From contig WTGY01000113.1 of assembly GCA_011523365.1 (NCBI GenBank), positions 51,434-115,433 on the forward strand: 64,000 nt of DNA, in the 5' to 3' direction. Shown piece by piece: positions 50,659-58,485 of this stretch (within the stretch, counting starts at the first letter, position 1; every line of letters starts with the position of its first letter). Under the pieces are notes generated by a model, which was given only the letters and a program-made list of their open reading frames with translations, searched no databases and had not been told where the DNA came from. The position numbers and the translations under genes are program-made. This DNA is from Caldilineaceae bacterium. GTDB lineage: Bacteria; Chloroflexota; Anaerolineae; Caldilineales; Caldilineaceae.

Positions 50659-51606
50659 CTACGTTCCGTCTTTGCGGCGCCGTCTTATCCAGAGCCGCAC
50701 CAGCCAGATCAGGACCGCAAGCGGTATCAGAATGACGAGCAGCAGCGGCGTCAAGTAGAGGAGCGCCCAGATCAGCGCGGTCAGCAGATCTTGCAGCGTT
50801 GCCACCAGTGCCCGCAATGCGTTCCGCACCGGCCCGTTTGCGCTCCACGGCTCCTCCACGATTGGCCGGAAGAGGCTGTCAGGGACCAACTCAACCCAGA
50901 CCGTCGAAAATTCGATCTGATTGTCCAGCAGATTTTTGCGTCCCCGCAGTGTCTCAATCTCTTCCCGGATCTGCGTCAGGCTGCGGTGGACGGCCAGAAT
51001 ATCCTCTACCTTGGCATTCGGCTTTTGCCTCATCTCCGTCAGCAGGGCCAGCAGTTCGGCCTCGGTCGCGCGCAAGTTACGAAGGCGAGCGTCCAGATCA
51101 CTGTACTGATCCGTCACGTCCTGCCGGTTAATTTTCAAAGAGTTTACATCGGTGGCCAGCGCCTGTATTCGGGCCACCGCATCGTCCAGGCTGTCAGACG
51201 GCACACGCAGCGTCATGGAGCCGCGCAGCGCTTCCGTCTCATCGTACGCGCCCTTTGAGACGTCGACATCGGCCACGTACCCATCCAGCTCGGTCGCAAT
51301 CTGCTCGATGCCTGCCAGTGCGGTTTCCGTATGCGCCACAATCAGTGAAACGTTGGCATTGGCGACAGTCTGGCGCATCTCCGTTCCGCCGTCTGCCGCC
51401 CGCGGCGCTGCGGACAGTTCGCCGGCTGCCAGCGCGGGAGCACTCTCCGGGGCCGACTCAGAAAAAGCCATATCATCCGCAGCCCCGGCGCAGGCGACGC
51501 AAGTCCACGCGAGGAAGATCAGCAATACCGGAATGGTTCGTCGAATTCGTTCCACTGATCTTGTTCCCGCCATCCCGGATTCCCTGTCATTCAGCTCGAA
51601 TGCCAT
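50659..51606 (-). CDS. DUF4349-domain exported membrane protein
   Basis: A 315-residue protein. ATG 51606 has GGAGG upstream; an internal ATG at 51573 would give a tighter signal/lipoprotein segment (IPVLLIFLAWTCVACAGAAD). The middle, NVSLIVAHTETALAGIEQIA, then RGSMTLRVPSDSLDDAVARI and VTDQYSDLDARLRNLRATEA, is the DUF4349 pattern: a beta-alpha domain plus coiled coil. The C-terminus has one strong transmembrane stretch (LTPLLLVILIPLAVLIWLVR) and a basic tail. Function unknown; probably in the envelope. Confidence 0.8.
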   Translation of the reverse strand: MAFELNDRESGMAGTRSVERIRRTIPVLLIFLAWTCVACAGAADDMAFSESAPESAPALAAGELSAAPRAADGGTEMRQTVANANVSLIVAHTETALAGIEQIATELDGYVADVDVSKGAYDETEALRGSMTLRVPSDSLDDAVARIQALATDVNSLKINRQDVTDQYSDLDARLRNLRATEAELLALLTEMRQKPNAKVEDILAVHRSLTQIREEIETLRGRKNLLDNQIEFSTVWVELVPDSLFRPIVEEPWSANGPVRNALRALVATLQDLLTALIWALLYLTPLLLVILIPLAVLIWLVRLWIRRRRKDGT

Positions 51607-52208
51607 CCTGTTACAACCTCCGAGATTCCTTCCCGTTGAGGATAGTAATCACTGTTTCAACCGGGATCATGCGTTTTCGGAGAATGGGCGCTTTTTCTTG
51701 TTATGCGCGGCAGGGGATTGCGAGCAAGAGGGTACTGGCGCCAACGACGGGATAGAATAGTTCATCAGTAATTATACATCAGACGCATGTCATATATGTG
51801 TCATTTTGGACAAACACGGTGCCAAAATTGCGTCAATATTTCCTTGCTCGGTGGAATGGGGTTAATTGGGCCATGTTTGCGCTGGAACAGGGCTTGCGGC
51901 CGGTTACTGCGACCAGGGGCGGGACGCGGTGGTCCTTGTTCCGGGTCGGGCAGGTATTATGAAGAACAGAGGAAAAAGGGCTGGCAGGGGGGCAGAAGGG
52001 CACCCACAAGGGGTGCCCCTACAGGCAGAGCCAACCCTGGGGCGTCAGATGCAGCTTCTCAGGGGACGCGCTTTTTCAGCCAGTCGTGATTCGTTCATCT
52101 ATTTCTGACCTACATAACAGGATTTGAACATTGTTGACAATATTGTTGCGAGGCATGTGGGCGTGGTTTTATCAGGGGTTGCCCGCCCGATAAGGGCAGG
52201 GGCAACCT
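51607..52208. other. noncoding interval with REP-like hairpins left of the origin
   Basis: No gene. It holds GGGCACCCACAAGGGGTGCC (51998 on; compensatory to the copies at 44918 and 58164) and a related hairpin GGTTGCCC...GGGCAACC at about 52176-52207. Confidence 0.5.
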
Positions 52209-52655
52209 ACCCCATACCCTTATGGGGTATATGGGGTAATTGGGGCGGAGGCCTCTACCAGAGAGAAATCCGAACACTGTATGTCGTGTTTTCGAACACT
52301 GTATGTCATGTTTTCGAACACTGTATGCGGTTTTGACCTACTATACGCAATTTCGAACACTGTATGCGGTTCATGGGCCCGGTTTTCGGTTTCGAACACT
52401 GTATGCGATTACAAGTACAGGATGCCGTTTGTGAACAGCTTATATTGGTTACGAATACTATATGTAGGTTTTCAGTCAGTATTGAGCGCGTTATATAGGT
52501 TTTCGAACACTGTATGCGCTTGGTCTATGGCGTAGAGGTCCTGAGCAAAGTGTGCCGATGCGATTGACGGCATGTTTTTTCGAACACTGTATGCGGGTTT
52601 TTGGCTGTTTTCGAACACTGTATGCGCTTGATCCGCCGTTTCCGAACACTGTATG
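52209..52655. other. iteron-type replication origin (oriV)
   Basis: Nine exact copies of CGAACACTGTATG start at 52271, 52293, 52315, 52354, 52393, 52504, 52581, 52612 and 52643, most extended to TTTTCGAACACTGTATGCG. At least two degenerate copies (52335, 52452) fill the gaps. The first three are exactly 22 bp apart, two helical turns, as in plasmid iterons. To the left a 9-bp dyad TACCCCATA-CCCT-TATGGGGTA (52209-52230) borders the array. The array ends 18 bp before the stop of the putative initiator gene. I saw no convincing DnaA box. Confidence 0.85.
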
Positions 52656-52672
52656 CGGTTGGGATGGATGCG

Positions 52673-54262
52673 TCAGATTTTCCTTGTTGCGCGTGTCCCC
52701 AATTCCATGACTGCAGCCGGCATCTGGAAGTTTACGCCCCACCCAGGGGGAGGGCAAAGCTTGAGGCCGCCGTCGTGTACGGCCATTTCCAAGAGACCAA
52801 GCTGTTCCATACCGTGTACGGCCTTCAGTGCCCGCTTCTGGTATACGTGGCGGTTGTCATCGGTAACCTTGCTGGCTGCGTAGCAGAGTTTGACGAGGCG
52901 TTCGTCGGTGTAGGTCGGGAGATAGCGGATCATCGGGTTGGGTTCGTTTGCGCGATTGGGGTCGGAGACGGTGCGCGGATCATTCCAGTTTGTGATCGGA
53001 TAGCCCCGGCTATTGAGGATGGCGTCACCTTTAGCATCCAGAAGGCGGTCGTCATTATCGCGCGCTTTGGCCGGTCTTTTGGCGTAAGGCCAGGTCGTTC
53101 CAAGGGCTTCGCCGTTTTTGCCTTTGCCTTTAGTGCGGGCCGCCCGCCACCACTGGTGGGCCAAGGTCAGGGCGGCGCGGTACATCAGGCCACTGTTGGC
53201 TCCGAGATGGTCCAGCGTTTCACGGTGGACGAGTGCGCCCTGCTGCGCTCCGGGGGGCAGGTAGACCTGAAAGAGGAGCTCGCCGTCGAGGGGGTAATCA
53301 TCGGGGAGGGCGATCCATTCGCCGACTGTTCCGATTACCCGCCGGAGGCCGCCCCGATCGGGGACGCCGGCGTGGTCCCAACCCAGCATTGCGGCGCGCA
53401 GCCTGGGCATGCATTTATTGCGGCGCCAGCCTTTGGGCCACAGATGTTTGACCAGATCGTGCAGGGTCATTTGGACCAGCACGCCGCTGTCGCTGATCGG
53501 AGTCGAGATTTGGGTATCGATTTCGGTCAGAACGGTTACAAGCATTCGCAGCCCTAGGCCGGCCTCTTTGTCGCTCCCGCGCAAGGCATCGAACATGGCC
53601 AGGACCGGGAAGGTGTCCATTTCGTCGTAGTCGGGCAGCAGGTCTTTGAGGCCTGGGAGCATTGCCTGGCCAACGCCGACGTCGGCGAGGTCGTCGCCTG
53701 TCGGTCTGCCCAGTTCGCGGATGAAGTAATGTTCTTTTACGATGATGCCGGTGGGTTTGGTATTCTGGTTTGCCGGTACGGGCCGCGAGAGCCAGGCATC
53801 GATGAGTGCGGCAACGGGGTGTTTCAGGCCGGTCCTTTTGCCTACGGCAAGCCAGGTTATGTGCAGGGCTTCACAGCCGTCCGTCAACAGGTCCGCAAGT
53901 GTCAGGATCAGACTTTTGCGGGAGGGTGACGGTTCTTTCTGCGGCTCCTCTCCAACGGCGGGCATCAGGGGCCACGTCTCCGGTTCTCCTTTGATAACAT
54001 CCAGCAGATTTTGCTGTGCCCATAACAGGTGCAGAACCTGGTTCATGCCCCTGGGCGTCTTTTCCAGTTCGGCAAACAGCGCTTTTTTACCACCGCCCTT
54101 GTCGAGTATGCCGGACAGTGCTTCGGCGCGCGCGATGAACTCCTCAATCGCATCATTCATCCACAGCTCTGATTGGGTGATGGCACCGGCTATGTCAGAC
54201 ATCTGGCAATCTCCGCCGCCGGATGCGGTGACGTATTTTTCCCACCAGTCGTTAAACTTCAT
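52673..54262 (-). CDS. putative plasmid replication initiator
   Basis: A 529-residue protein from ATG 54262, which follows GGGAGGATGAGTGC; the frame is open further upstream but overlaps the helicase gene. The sequence is largely helical (LLTDGCEALHITWLAVGKRT) and ends with a probable winged helix (LVKLCYAASKVTDDNRHVYQ, then RALKAVHGMEQLGLLEMAVH). I recognise no standard Rep family. Assignment rests on position: third gene of a primase-helicase-X operon with the iteron array just beyond it, the place of RepC in IncQ plasmids. It is about twice the length of RepC. Confidence 0.55.
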   Translation of the reverse strand: MKFNDWWEKYVTASGGGDCQMSDIAGAITQSELWMNDAIEEFIARAEALSGILDKGGGKKALFAELEKTPRGMNQVLHLLWAQQNLLDVIKGEPETWPLMPAVGEEPQKEPSPSRKSLILTLADLLTDGCEALHITWLAVGKRTGLKHPVAALIDAWLSRPVPANQNTKPTGIIVKEHYFIRELGRPTGDDLADVGVGQAMLPGLKDLLPDYDEMDTFPVLAMFDALRGSDKEAGLGLRMLVTVLTEIDTQISTPISDSGVLVQMTLHDLVKHLWPKGWRRNKCMPRLRAAMLGWDHAGVPDRGGLRRVIGTVGEWIALPDDYPLDGELLFQVYLPPGAQQGALVHRETLDHLGANSGLMYRAALTLAHQWWRAARTKGKGKNGEALGTTWPYAKRPAKARDNDDRLLDAKGDAILNSRGYPITNWNDPRTVSDPNRANEPNPMIRYLPTYTDERLVKLCYAASKVTDDNRHVYQKRALKAVHGMEQLGLLEMAVHDGGLKLCPPPGWGVNFQMPAAVMELGTRATRKI

Positions 54263-54266
54263 GCAC

Positions 54267-55505
54267 TCATCCTCCCAAATTCTTCCGCTCGGCTTCGTCG
54301 TGGTCGTTTGTCCGGCCTGTTCCGTTGGGTCTGGCAATGGCTTCCCAGCGACCGCCTTTTCCACGGACAAGATAGACGCCGTGTTCCGGCTTCTCGCCGT
54401 AATTGACTTTTTCGCAGGTCAGGACGGGGATGTCTTCCCTTGTATCGGGCTGATTGGATTTCGGTTTCGGCCCTATTTTTTCATAGCCAATATGCCAGCG
54501 GGTGCGGACCGCGTTGTGCCAGGCCGTCGATCCTGAAAACTCGCCGGTCTTGTTGGTGTGGGCGATAAAGAGGGTCGTGCAGCTCTGCACGCGCCCCCAC
54601 TCGTCCCAGGAACGCAGGAACTCGTGGACGGAGCCGCGGTCGTTCTCATTGCTGGCATAGCAGGCGGCCAGGCTGTCGATTACCAGCAGCCGGGCGCCGT
54701 GGTCCGCGGCGACCTTGCGCACCGCCTCTCCTGCCGGCAGGAGCTCGTTGCGTCGGCTTGTCAGTTCGCCCTGCGGCGTCCCCCAACACGGGCCCAGCCC
54801 CAGGCCAACCATGTCCAGCACCTGCAGATTGGGCATGTCGACTGGCAGCTCCCAGTTCCGCCAGTCGCCGGGCTGTCCGTCCGTTCCACCGAAGCGGATC
54901 GTCGAGAGGCGGTAGAACAGGTCCGGCATTTCGTCTTCGTAGGTTGCAAACAGAACCGGCGCTCCGAGTCGGAACTCATCCCCGATGACTGGGATGCTCA
55001 CGTTTTCTTTTTCTCTGTTGTGGAGCCAGCCCTGCGGCCCTGTAGCAGGCGGGCGAGCGATTCCCGCGCAGAGTGCCAGGGCCAGCCAAGTCTTGCCTAC
55101 ACCGCCGTCGGCGAAGAGGATTGCCGGCCGGCCTGACGGCAGCCAGTCTTCGAGCAAGAACGGGCGCGACACGCGCAGCTCTTCGGGTTTCCAGTTGCTG
55201 ATCAGCGCTCTGTCCGGAATGGCAACCTGCTGGTTGAGCAGCGCCTGGATCGTTTTCCCGGCTCTATCCTGTTCCACTGCACTTTCTGAGCGCAGGGCTT
55301 CGGCTATGTCTGCACCGGCTGGCGCGGCGGCGCCGGCCTCCAGACGGGCCGGCAGCGCGGCCTGGAGGATGGACCTGGCTTCGGGATCGTCTTTGCCGGC
55401 CGCCAGGGCTGCCTTGAACTTGTCGTAGGCCTCGGCCACGGGGTCGGGCTGGATGTGTTCGGTCTCGGCTGCGATCTGCGGCCGTCCGTTTCGTCGTTCA
55501 TTCAT
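54267..55505 (-). CDS. RepA-like hexameric replicative helicase (AAA_25)
   Basis: A 412-residue RecA-fold ATPase. RPAILFADGGVGKTWLALAL (GGVGKT at 134-139) is Walker A, ARLLVIDSLAACYASNENDR Walker B, and CTTLFIAHTNKTGEFSGSTA the sensor region, all as in RSF1010 RepA and phage AAA_25 helicases. The N-terminal 110 residues are a helical leader. Its ATG overlaps the primase stop (ATGAATGA) and its own stop precedes the initiator start by 5 bases: a translationally coupled replication operon. Confidence 0.85.
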   Translation of the reverse strand: MNERRNGRPQIAAETEHIQPDPVAEAYDKFKAALAAGKDDPEARSILQAALPARLEAGAAAPAGADIAEALRSESAVEQDRAGKTIQALLNQQVAIPDRALISNWKPEELRVSRPFLLEDWLPSGRPAILFADGGVGKTWLALALCAGIARPPATGPQGWLHNREKENVSIPVIGDEFRLGAPVLFATYEDEMPDLFYRLSTIRFGGTDGQPGDWRNWELPVDMPNLQVLDMVGLGLGPCWGTPQGELTSRRNELLPAGEAVRKVAADHGARLLVIDSLAACYASNENDRGSVHEFLRSWDEWGRVQSCTTLFIAHTNKTGEFSGSTAWHNAVRTRWHIGYEKIGPKPKSNQPDTREDIPVLTCEKVNYGEKPEHGVYLVRGKGGRWEAIARPNGTGRTNDHDEAERKNLGG

Positions 55506-56607
55506 GCTCTGGTTCCTGTAGTGGGGCCGACGCGGGATCGTGGCCGGCGGCCAGCCTCTTGATGGATACGGGGTAGCCCTGGTCGGCCCAGCGCTGCGCG
55601 GCTTTGGCAGCCGACCTGAGGCCCGGCTCGTCGGCGTCGGGCCAGAGGGTGATTTTATTGAAGTATCCGGGTTGGATGCGGGCGTAGCTTGTGCCGGCGC
55701 AGACGGCTACGAGGGCGGGTTCGGTTGCGTAGCGGAGGATGCGGAGGCCGTCGGCGAGGCCTTCGCAGACGTGCAGGTCATAGGCTGCCATGCGGAGCCG
55801 GCCGCGCCAGAGGAGGCCGTAGAACGGGCCTGCACCGTATGTGCGTTTGTCGGCGTTGTCGGGCCAGTGGCAGGCCTTGCGGCCGGTTTTGTCGATGGTG
55901 ACGAGCTGTATTTTGCGCGGGGGCGCGGTTGGGTTGTCGAGCGGGCGCATTGCCATGACCAGGGCGCCGGCGGCGTTGCTGTCAGTCTGGCCGCTGGGGA
56001 ATCTGTGGTGGCTGCGGGGGAGCCAGCGCACCGATTCGGGCAGTGGTGCGGCGGAGGACCAGAGGCTGCGTTCGGCGAGCCACTTGGCGGCGGGATGTTG
56101 GGGGGCGGGCCCTGTCGTGGATGGTTGCGCGGCGGCCCACAGTTCGGCGGCGTAGGCGTTCGTATCTTTGCCCTGGCCCGGCTCTGAGCGGCCCTGAGCG
56201 CCGTTTTCGGCGCTTTTGGGACTACGATACCTATTGGCTCGTTCAGGCCGCCTGAGATTGCCTGGGGCCTGTTGAGCAGCTTGCGGCGGCGCTGCATCTG
56301 CGCCCGGGGGCGGCTGGCCGGCGCGAAAGGCGGTGAAGCAGGCGTCGCAGCGGCAGAGCCAGAGGCCGGTAGCCTGCTGCAGGGCGTGGCGGACGGCGGT
56401 TGGATCGCAGTTATGGCTGTGGCAGTGGACGCGCAAGGGGGAGTCGCCGGGGCGGTCGCCGTCTCGGAAGGAGAGGGCGGTCTTGTTGTCGCCGCCGTGG
56501 CAGATGGCGGTCGACGTGCGGTACCAGCCGCCGGATGAGGTGTGGGGGTAGGGCAATCTGGCTGCTAACTCAGCAGCGGCGGCGATAGGGATGCGGTTTG
56601 TGCGCAT
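55498..56607 (-). CDS. TOPRIM primase with CHC2-like zinc finger
   Basis: A 369-residue protein. The N-terminal 90 residues have a zinc-finger-like arrangement (TAICHGGDNKTALSF, then RVHCHSHNCDPTAV) as in phage and plasmid primases. After a Pro/Ala linker, a TOPRIM domain shows YDLHVCEGLADGLRI (Glu) and KITLWPDADEPGLRSAAKAA (Asp-x-Asp), the metal-binding residues for RNA primer synthesis. ATG 56607 has no Shine-Dalgarno sequence, which with the opposite terminator at 56657-56696 suggests controlled translation. First gene of the replication operon. Confidence 0.8.
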   Translation of the reverse strand: MRTNRIPIAAAAELAARLPYPHTSSGGWYRTSTAICHGGDNKTALSFRDGDRPGDSPLRVHCHSHNCDPTAVRHALQQATGLWLCRCDACFTAFRAGQPPPGADAAPPQAAQQAPGNLRRPERANRYRSPKSAENGAQGRSEPGQGKDTNAYAAELWAAAQPSTTGPAPQHPAAKWLAERSLWSSAAPLPESVRWLPRSHHRFPSGQTDSNAAGALVMAMRPLDNPTAPPRKIQLVTIDKTGRKACHWPDNADKRTYGAGPFYGLLWRGRLRMAAYDLHVCEGLADGLRILRYATEPALVAVCAGTSYARIQPGYFNKITLWPDADEPGLRSAAKAAQRWADQGYPVSIKRLAAGHDPASAPLQEPEHE

Positions 56608-56656
56608 GTGTGTTATGCTTGCGGGTGAGATCGACAGGGTCTCATGTGCTGATTGG

Positions 56657-56696
56657 GCCCCGCTCCGGAGGCAGCCGGAGCGGGGCTTTTCTTTTT
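56657..56696 (+). terminator. strong plus-strand terminator opposite the primase leader; possible antisense RNA end
   Basis: GCCCCGCTCCGG-AGGCAG-CCGGAGCGGGGC followed by TTTTCTTTTT is a textbook intrinsic terminator on the plus strand, where no gene precedes it. Plus transcription of about 70 nt from a weak TATGCT box (56614-56619) would be antisense to the leader of the primase mRNA. No good -35 is visible. Confidence 0.6.
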
Positions 56697-56743
56697 GCTT
56701 GTGGACAAATGGTGTACAGGGCGCGGGTGGCTTGCCTGGGCGG

Positions 56744-56971
56744 TTATTGCTTGGTTTCCTGTTCCTCTACCTGGGCGACCGCGTGCAGCAGAACGTCGCG
56801 CACGAAGTCGGAGAAGCGTTTATCGCTGGCTTCGGCGGCGGCGATGAGGCGACGTTTGTCGTTGGGGGTTACGCCGACCGAGACCTGAGCCGTTTTTCTG
56901 TATTCGGCGGATGTTCTGACTCTTGGATTGTGTGCGGCTTTCAAATTGGGCGGGTCATTCTTGTTTTGCAT
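56744..56971 (-). CDS. ribbon-helix-helix protein
   Basis: ATG 56971, after GAAGGAAG, gives 75 residues: an N-terminal flexible region, then KTAQVSVGVTPNDKRRLIAA and AASDKRFSDFVRDVLLHAVA, a strand plus two helices of the MetJ/Arc type. It is upstream of the replication operon on the same strand, separated by the plus-strand terminator, and may be a copy-number repressor or antitoxin. The repeat CAAGTG-AT-CAAGTG in front of it is a candidate operator. Confidence 0.65.
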   Translation of the reverse strand: MQNKNDPPNLKAAHNPRVRTSAEYRKTAQVSVGVTPNDKRRLIAAAEASDKRFSDFVRDVLLHAVAQVEEQETKQ

Positions 56972-57027
56972 GGGCGTTCTTCCTTCATGCATGATCGTCC
57001 AGTAAAGGATCAATAGCATAGATTAGG

Positions 57028-57041
57028 CAAGTGATCAAGTG
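57028..57041. promoter_or_regulatory. direct-repeat operator candidate before the RHH gene
   Basis: CAAGTGATCAAGTG is a direct repeat of CAAGTG with 2-bp spacing, typical of RHH sites, lying in a possible minus-strand promoter (TTGCCA, 19-bp gap, TATGCT). The rest of 57020-57266 holds nothing recognisable. Confidence 0.35.
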
Positions 57042-57266
57042 GCAATTTTGGTTGGTATTTCATATAGTTTGTGCTATTTCGGCCGGGGTCCGGTTACGCG
57101 GTATTGTCTGAACTGCAGTTTGTGGGGTTATGCGGTCGGGGCAGTTGGCGGCGACGGGGCAGATCACGGGCGTTGATCGCGAAAATTGCGCAGGGTGGAC
57201 TGAGACTGCCTTCAGGCATCCAGCACTGTCACACTTTGGTTCGTCTTTGCAAAGAGGCAACGAAAG

Positions 57267-58064
57267 CTAGTTGCCGTCAGCGAAGCCGGGGTGGGGCAGG
57301 AGGGCCTGGTCGTAGTCGGGGAAGGTGTTCCGGCTTTGGCCCAGGTTGAGTTTGGCAAGGACCCGGTTGTGGTAGGCGCTGGGATTGCCGGGCTGGATTT
57401 GGAGGGCGTGGTCGTAGTCGGCGATGGCGTCCTGGTATTGATCGAGGCTGGCCTTGGCAATACCCCGATTGAGGTAGGCTTCGGCATAGTCGGGCTGCAG
57501 GCGAATCGCCTCGTCGTAATCGGCGATGGCTCTCTCGTACCGGCCAAGGGCATCGTAGACAACGCCTCGCCCGACGTAGGCGCCGGCATTGTCGGGCTGG
57601 ATTTGGAGGGCCTGGTTATAGTCGGCGATGGCGTCCTGGTAGTGACCCAGACAGACTTTGGCATTGCCTCGAATGACGTAGGCGAAGGCATCGTCGGGCC
57701 AGAGTTGGAGAGCCTGGTCCAGGTCGGCGACGGCTTCCTCATATTGATCAAGCGCGAGCTTTGCAGCGCCCCGATAGAAGTAGGCGGCGGCGAAGTCGGG
57801 CCGCCGTTGAAGGGCCTGGTCATAGTCGGCGATGGCTTCCTGGTATCGACCAAGGTCGCCCTTGGCATTGCCGCGACTGATGTAGGCGTTGACGTTGTCT
57901 GGCTGCAGGCGGAGGCGGAGGGTCTGATTCAGGCCAGCGATATGCAGAGGGAGGTCCTGACTGATGCGGGCGCCGGCGTCGTTCGTCCAGACATACGCGG
58001 CGGCCGCGGTACATGCCACGGCAATCGCTACGAACCCACCCCATTTCCTGAGAGTGCGCATCAT
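57267..58064 (-). CDS. TPR-repeat membrane or exported protein
   Basis: ATG 58064 begins MMRTLRKWGGFVAIAVACTA, a signal anchor; the frame extends upstream without start signals. Six to seven TPR units follow with consensus AYxxRGNAKxxLGxYQxAIA and DYDQALQxQPD. The last unit (LNLGQSRNTFPDYDQALLPH) has drifted, and the tail is short (GFADGN). It resembles the lipoprotein at 47566-48306 but uses a different N-terminus. Likely a scaffold outside the membrane. Confidence 0.8.
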   Translation of the reverse strand: MMRTLRKWGGFVAIAVACTAAAAYVWTNDAGARISQDLPLHIAGLNQTLRLRLQPDNVNAYISRGNAKGDLGRYQEAIADYDQALQRRPDFAAAYFYRGAAKLALDQYEEAVADLDQALQLWPDDAFAYVIRGNAKVCLGHYQDAIADYNQALQIQPDNAGAYVGRGVVYDALGRYERAIADYDEAIRLQPDYAEAYLNRGIAKASLDQYQDAIADYDHALQIQPGNPSAYHNRVLAKLNLGQSRNTFPDYDQALLPHPGFADGN

Positions 58065-58163
58065 ATCCGGAGTCCCGTGTCCACGCAGCTGTTCCCACCC
58101 AAGTGTGGGAGACTGCGCGAGGTATCTTACACATTCCGGTCGGCCGTTATATCGCACTACAAA

Positions 58164-58190
58164 GGGCACCCACAAGGGGCGCCCCTACAG
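58164..58190 (+). repeat. REP-like palindrome
   Basis: GGGCACCCACAAGGGGCGCC with CCTACAGGC after it; same family as 44918 and 51998. The stem here has one non-complementary pair. Confidence 0.6.
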
Positions 58191-58297
58191 GCGACGCGAT
58201 GTGTCTGGACTGTGAGTTTGGGGGATTCGGAGGTGGGCAGGATTGCAGGCAGTTGGTGAGCTGTGCCATTAGCACCTAAGCTCTCAGAAGTGTTCTG

Positions 58298-58341
58298 TTG
58301 ATATTGCAGATATAATCATCTATACATATGTTCATATAGAT
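58298..58341 (+). promoter_or_regulatory. orphan sigma-70 promoter-like site and dyad
   Basis: TTGATA and TATACA are exactly 17 bp apart (58298-58326), overlapping ATCTATA...TATAGAT (58318-58341). On the plus strand it would transcribe antisense to the sulfatase; on the minus strand the AT-rich dyad could serve the TPR gene. Interval 58191-58485 has no gene. Confidence 0.35.
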
Positions 58342-58485
58342 TGCAATGCAATTCTTGCCAATTCCTACCATCTACATACACAGCGCCGCTATGGGCACCA
58401 GGATCCAAGTCGCCTACGGGCTGCGGCCCGAGTTCGACAACAGTTGTCGTTTCCTGTTTGCGGTTCAGCAATTCAGGCTTGGTCG

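Noticed and set aside
19736..52655. CRISPR array at the tandem repeats of 19.7 kb or the iterons of 52.3 kb
   Set aside because: Unit and spacer lengths are irregular, intervals are themselves repeat-like or unequal, and no cas gene is present.
52240..53557. Plus-strand frames translating FRTLYAV repeats (52240-52535, 52601-53557)
   Set aside because: The repeats are the iterons read as protein, and the rest is antisense to the initiator gene.
47196..57868. Pro/Ser/Thr-rich minus-strand frames 47196-48266 and 57212-57868 with repeated TRRPSPTTMRQ-like units
   Set aside because: They are out-of-frame translations of the two TPR genes; the periodicity is that of the 102-bp TPR DNA repeat.
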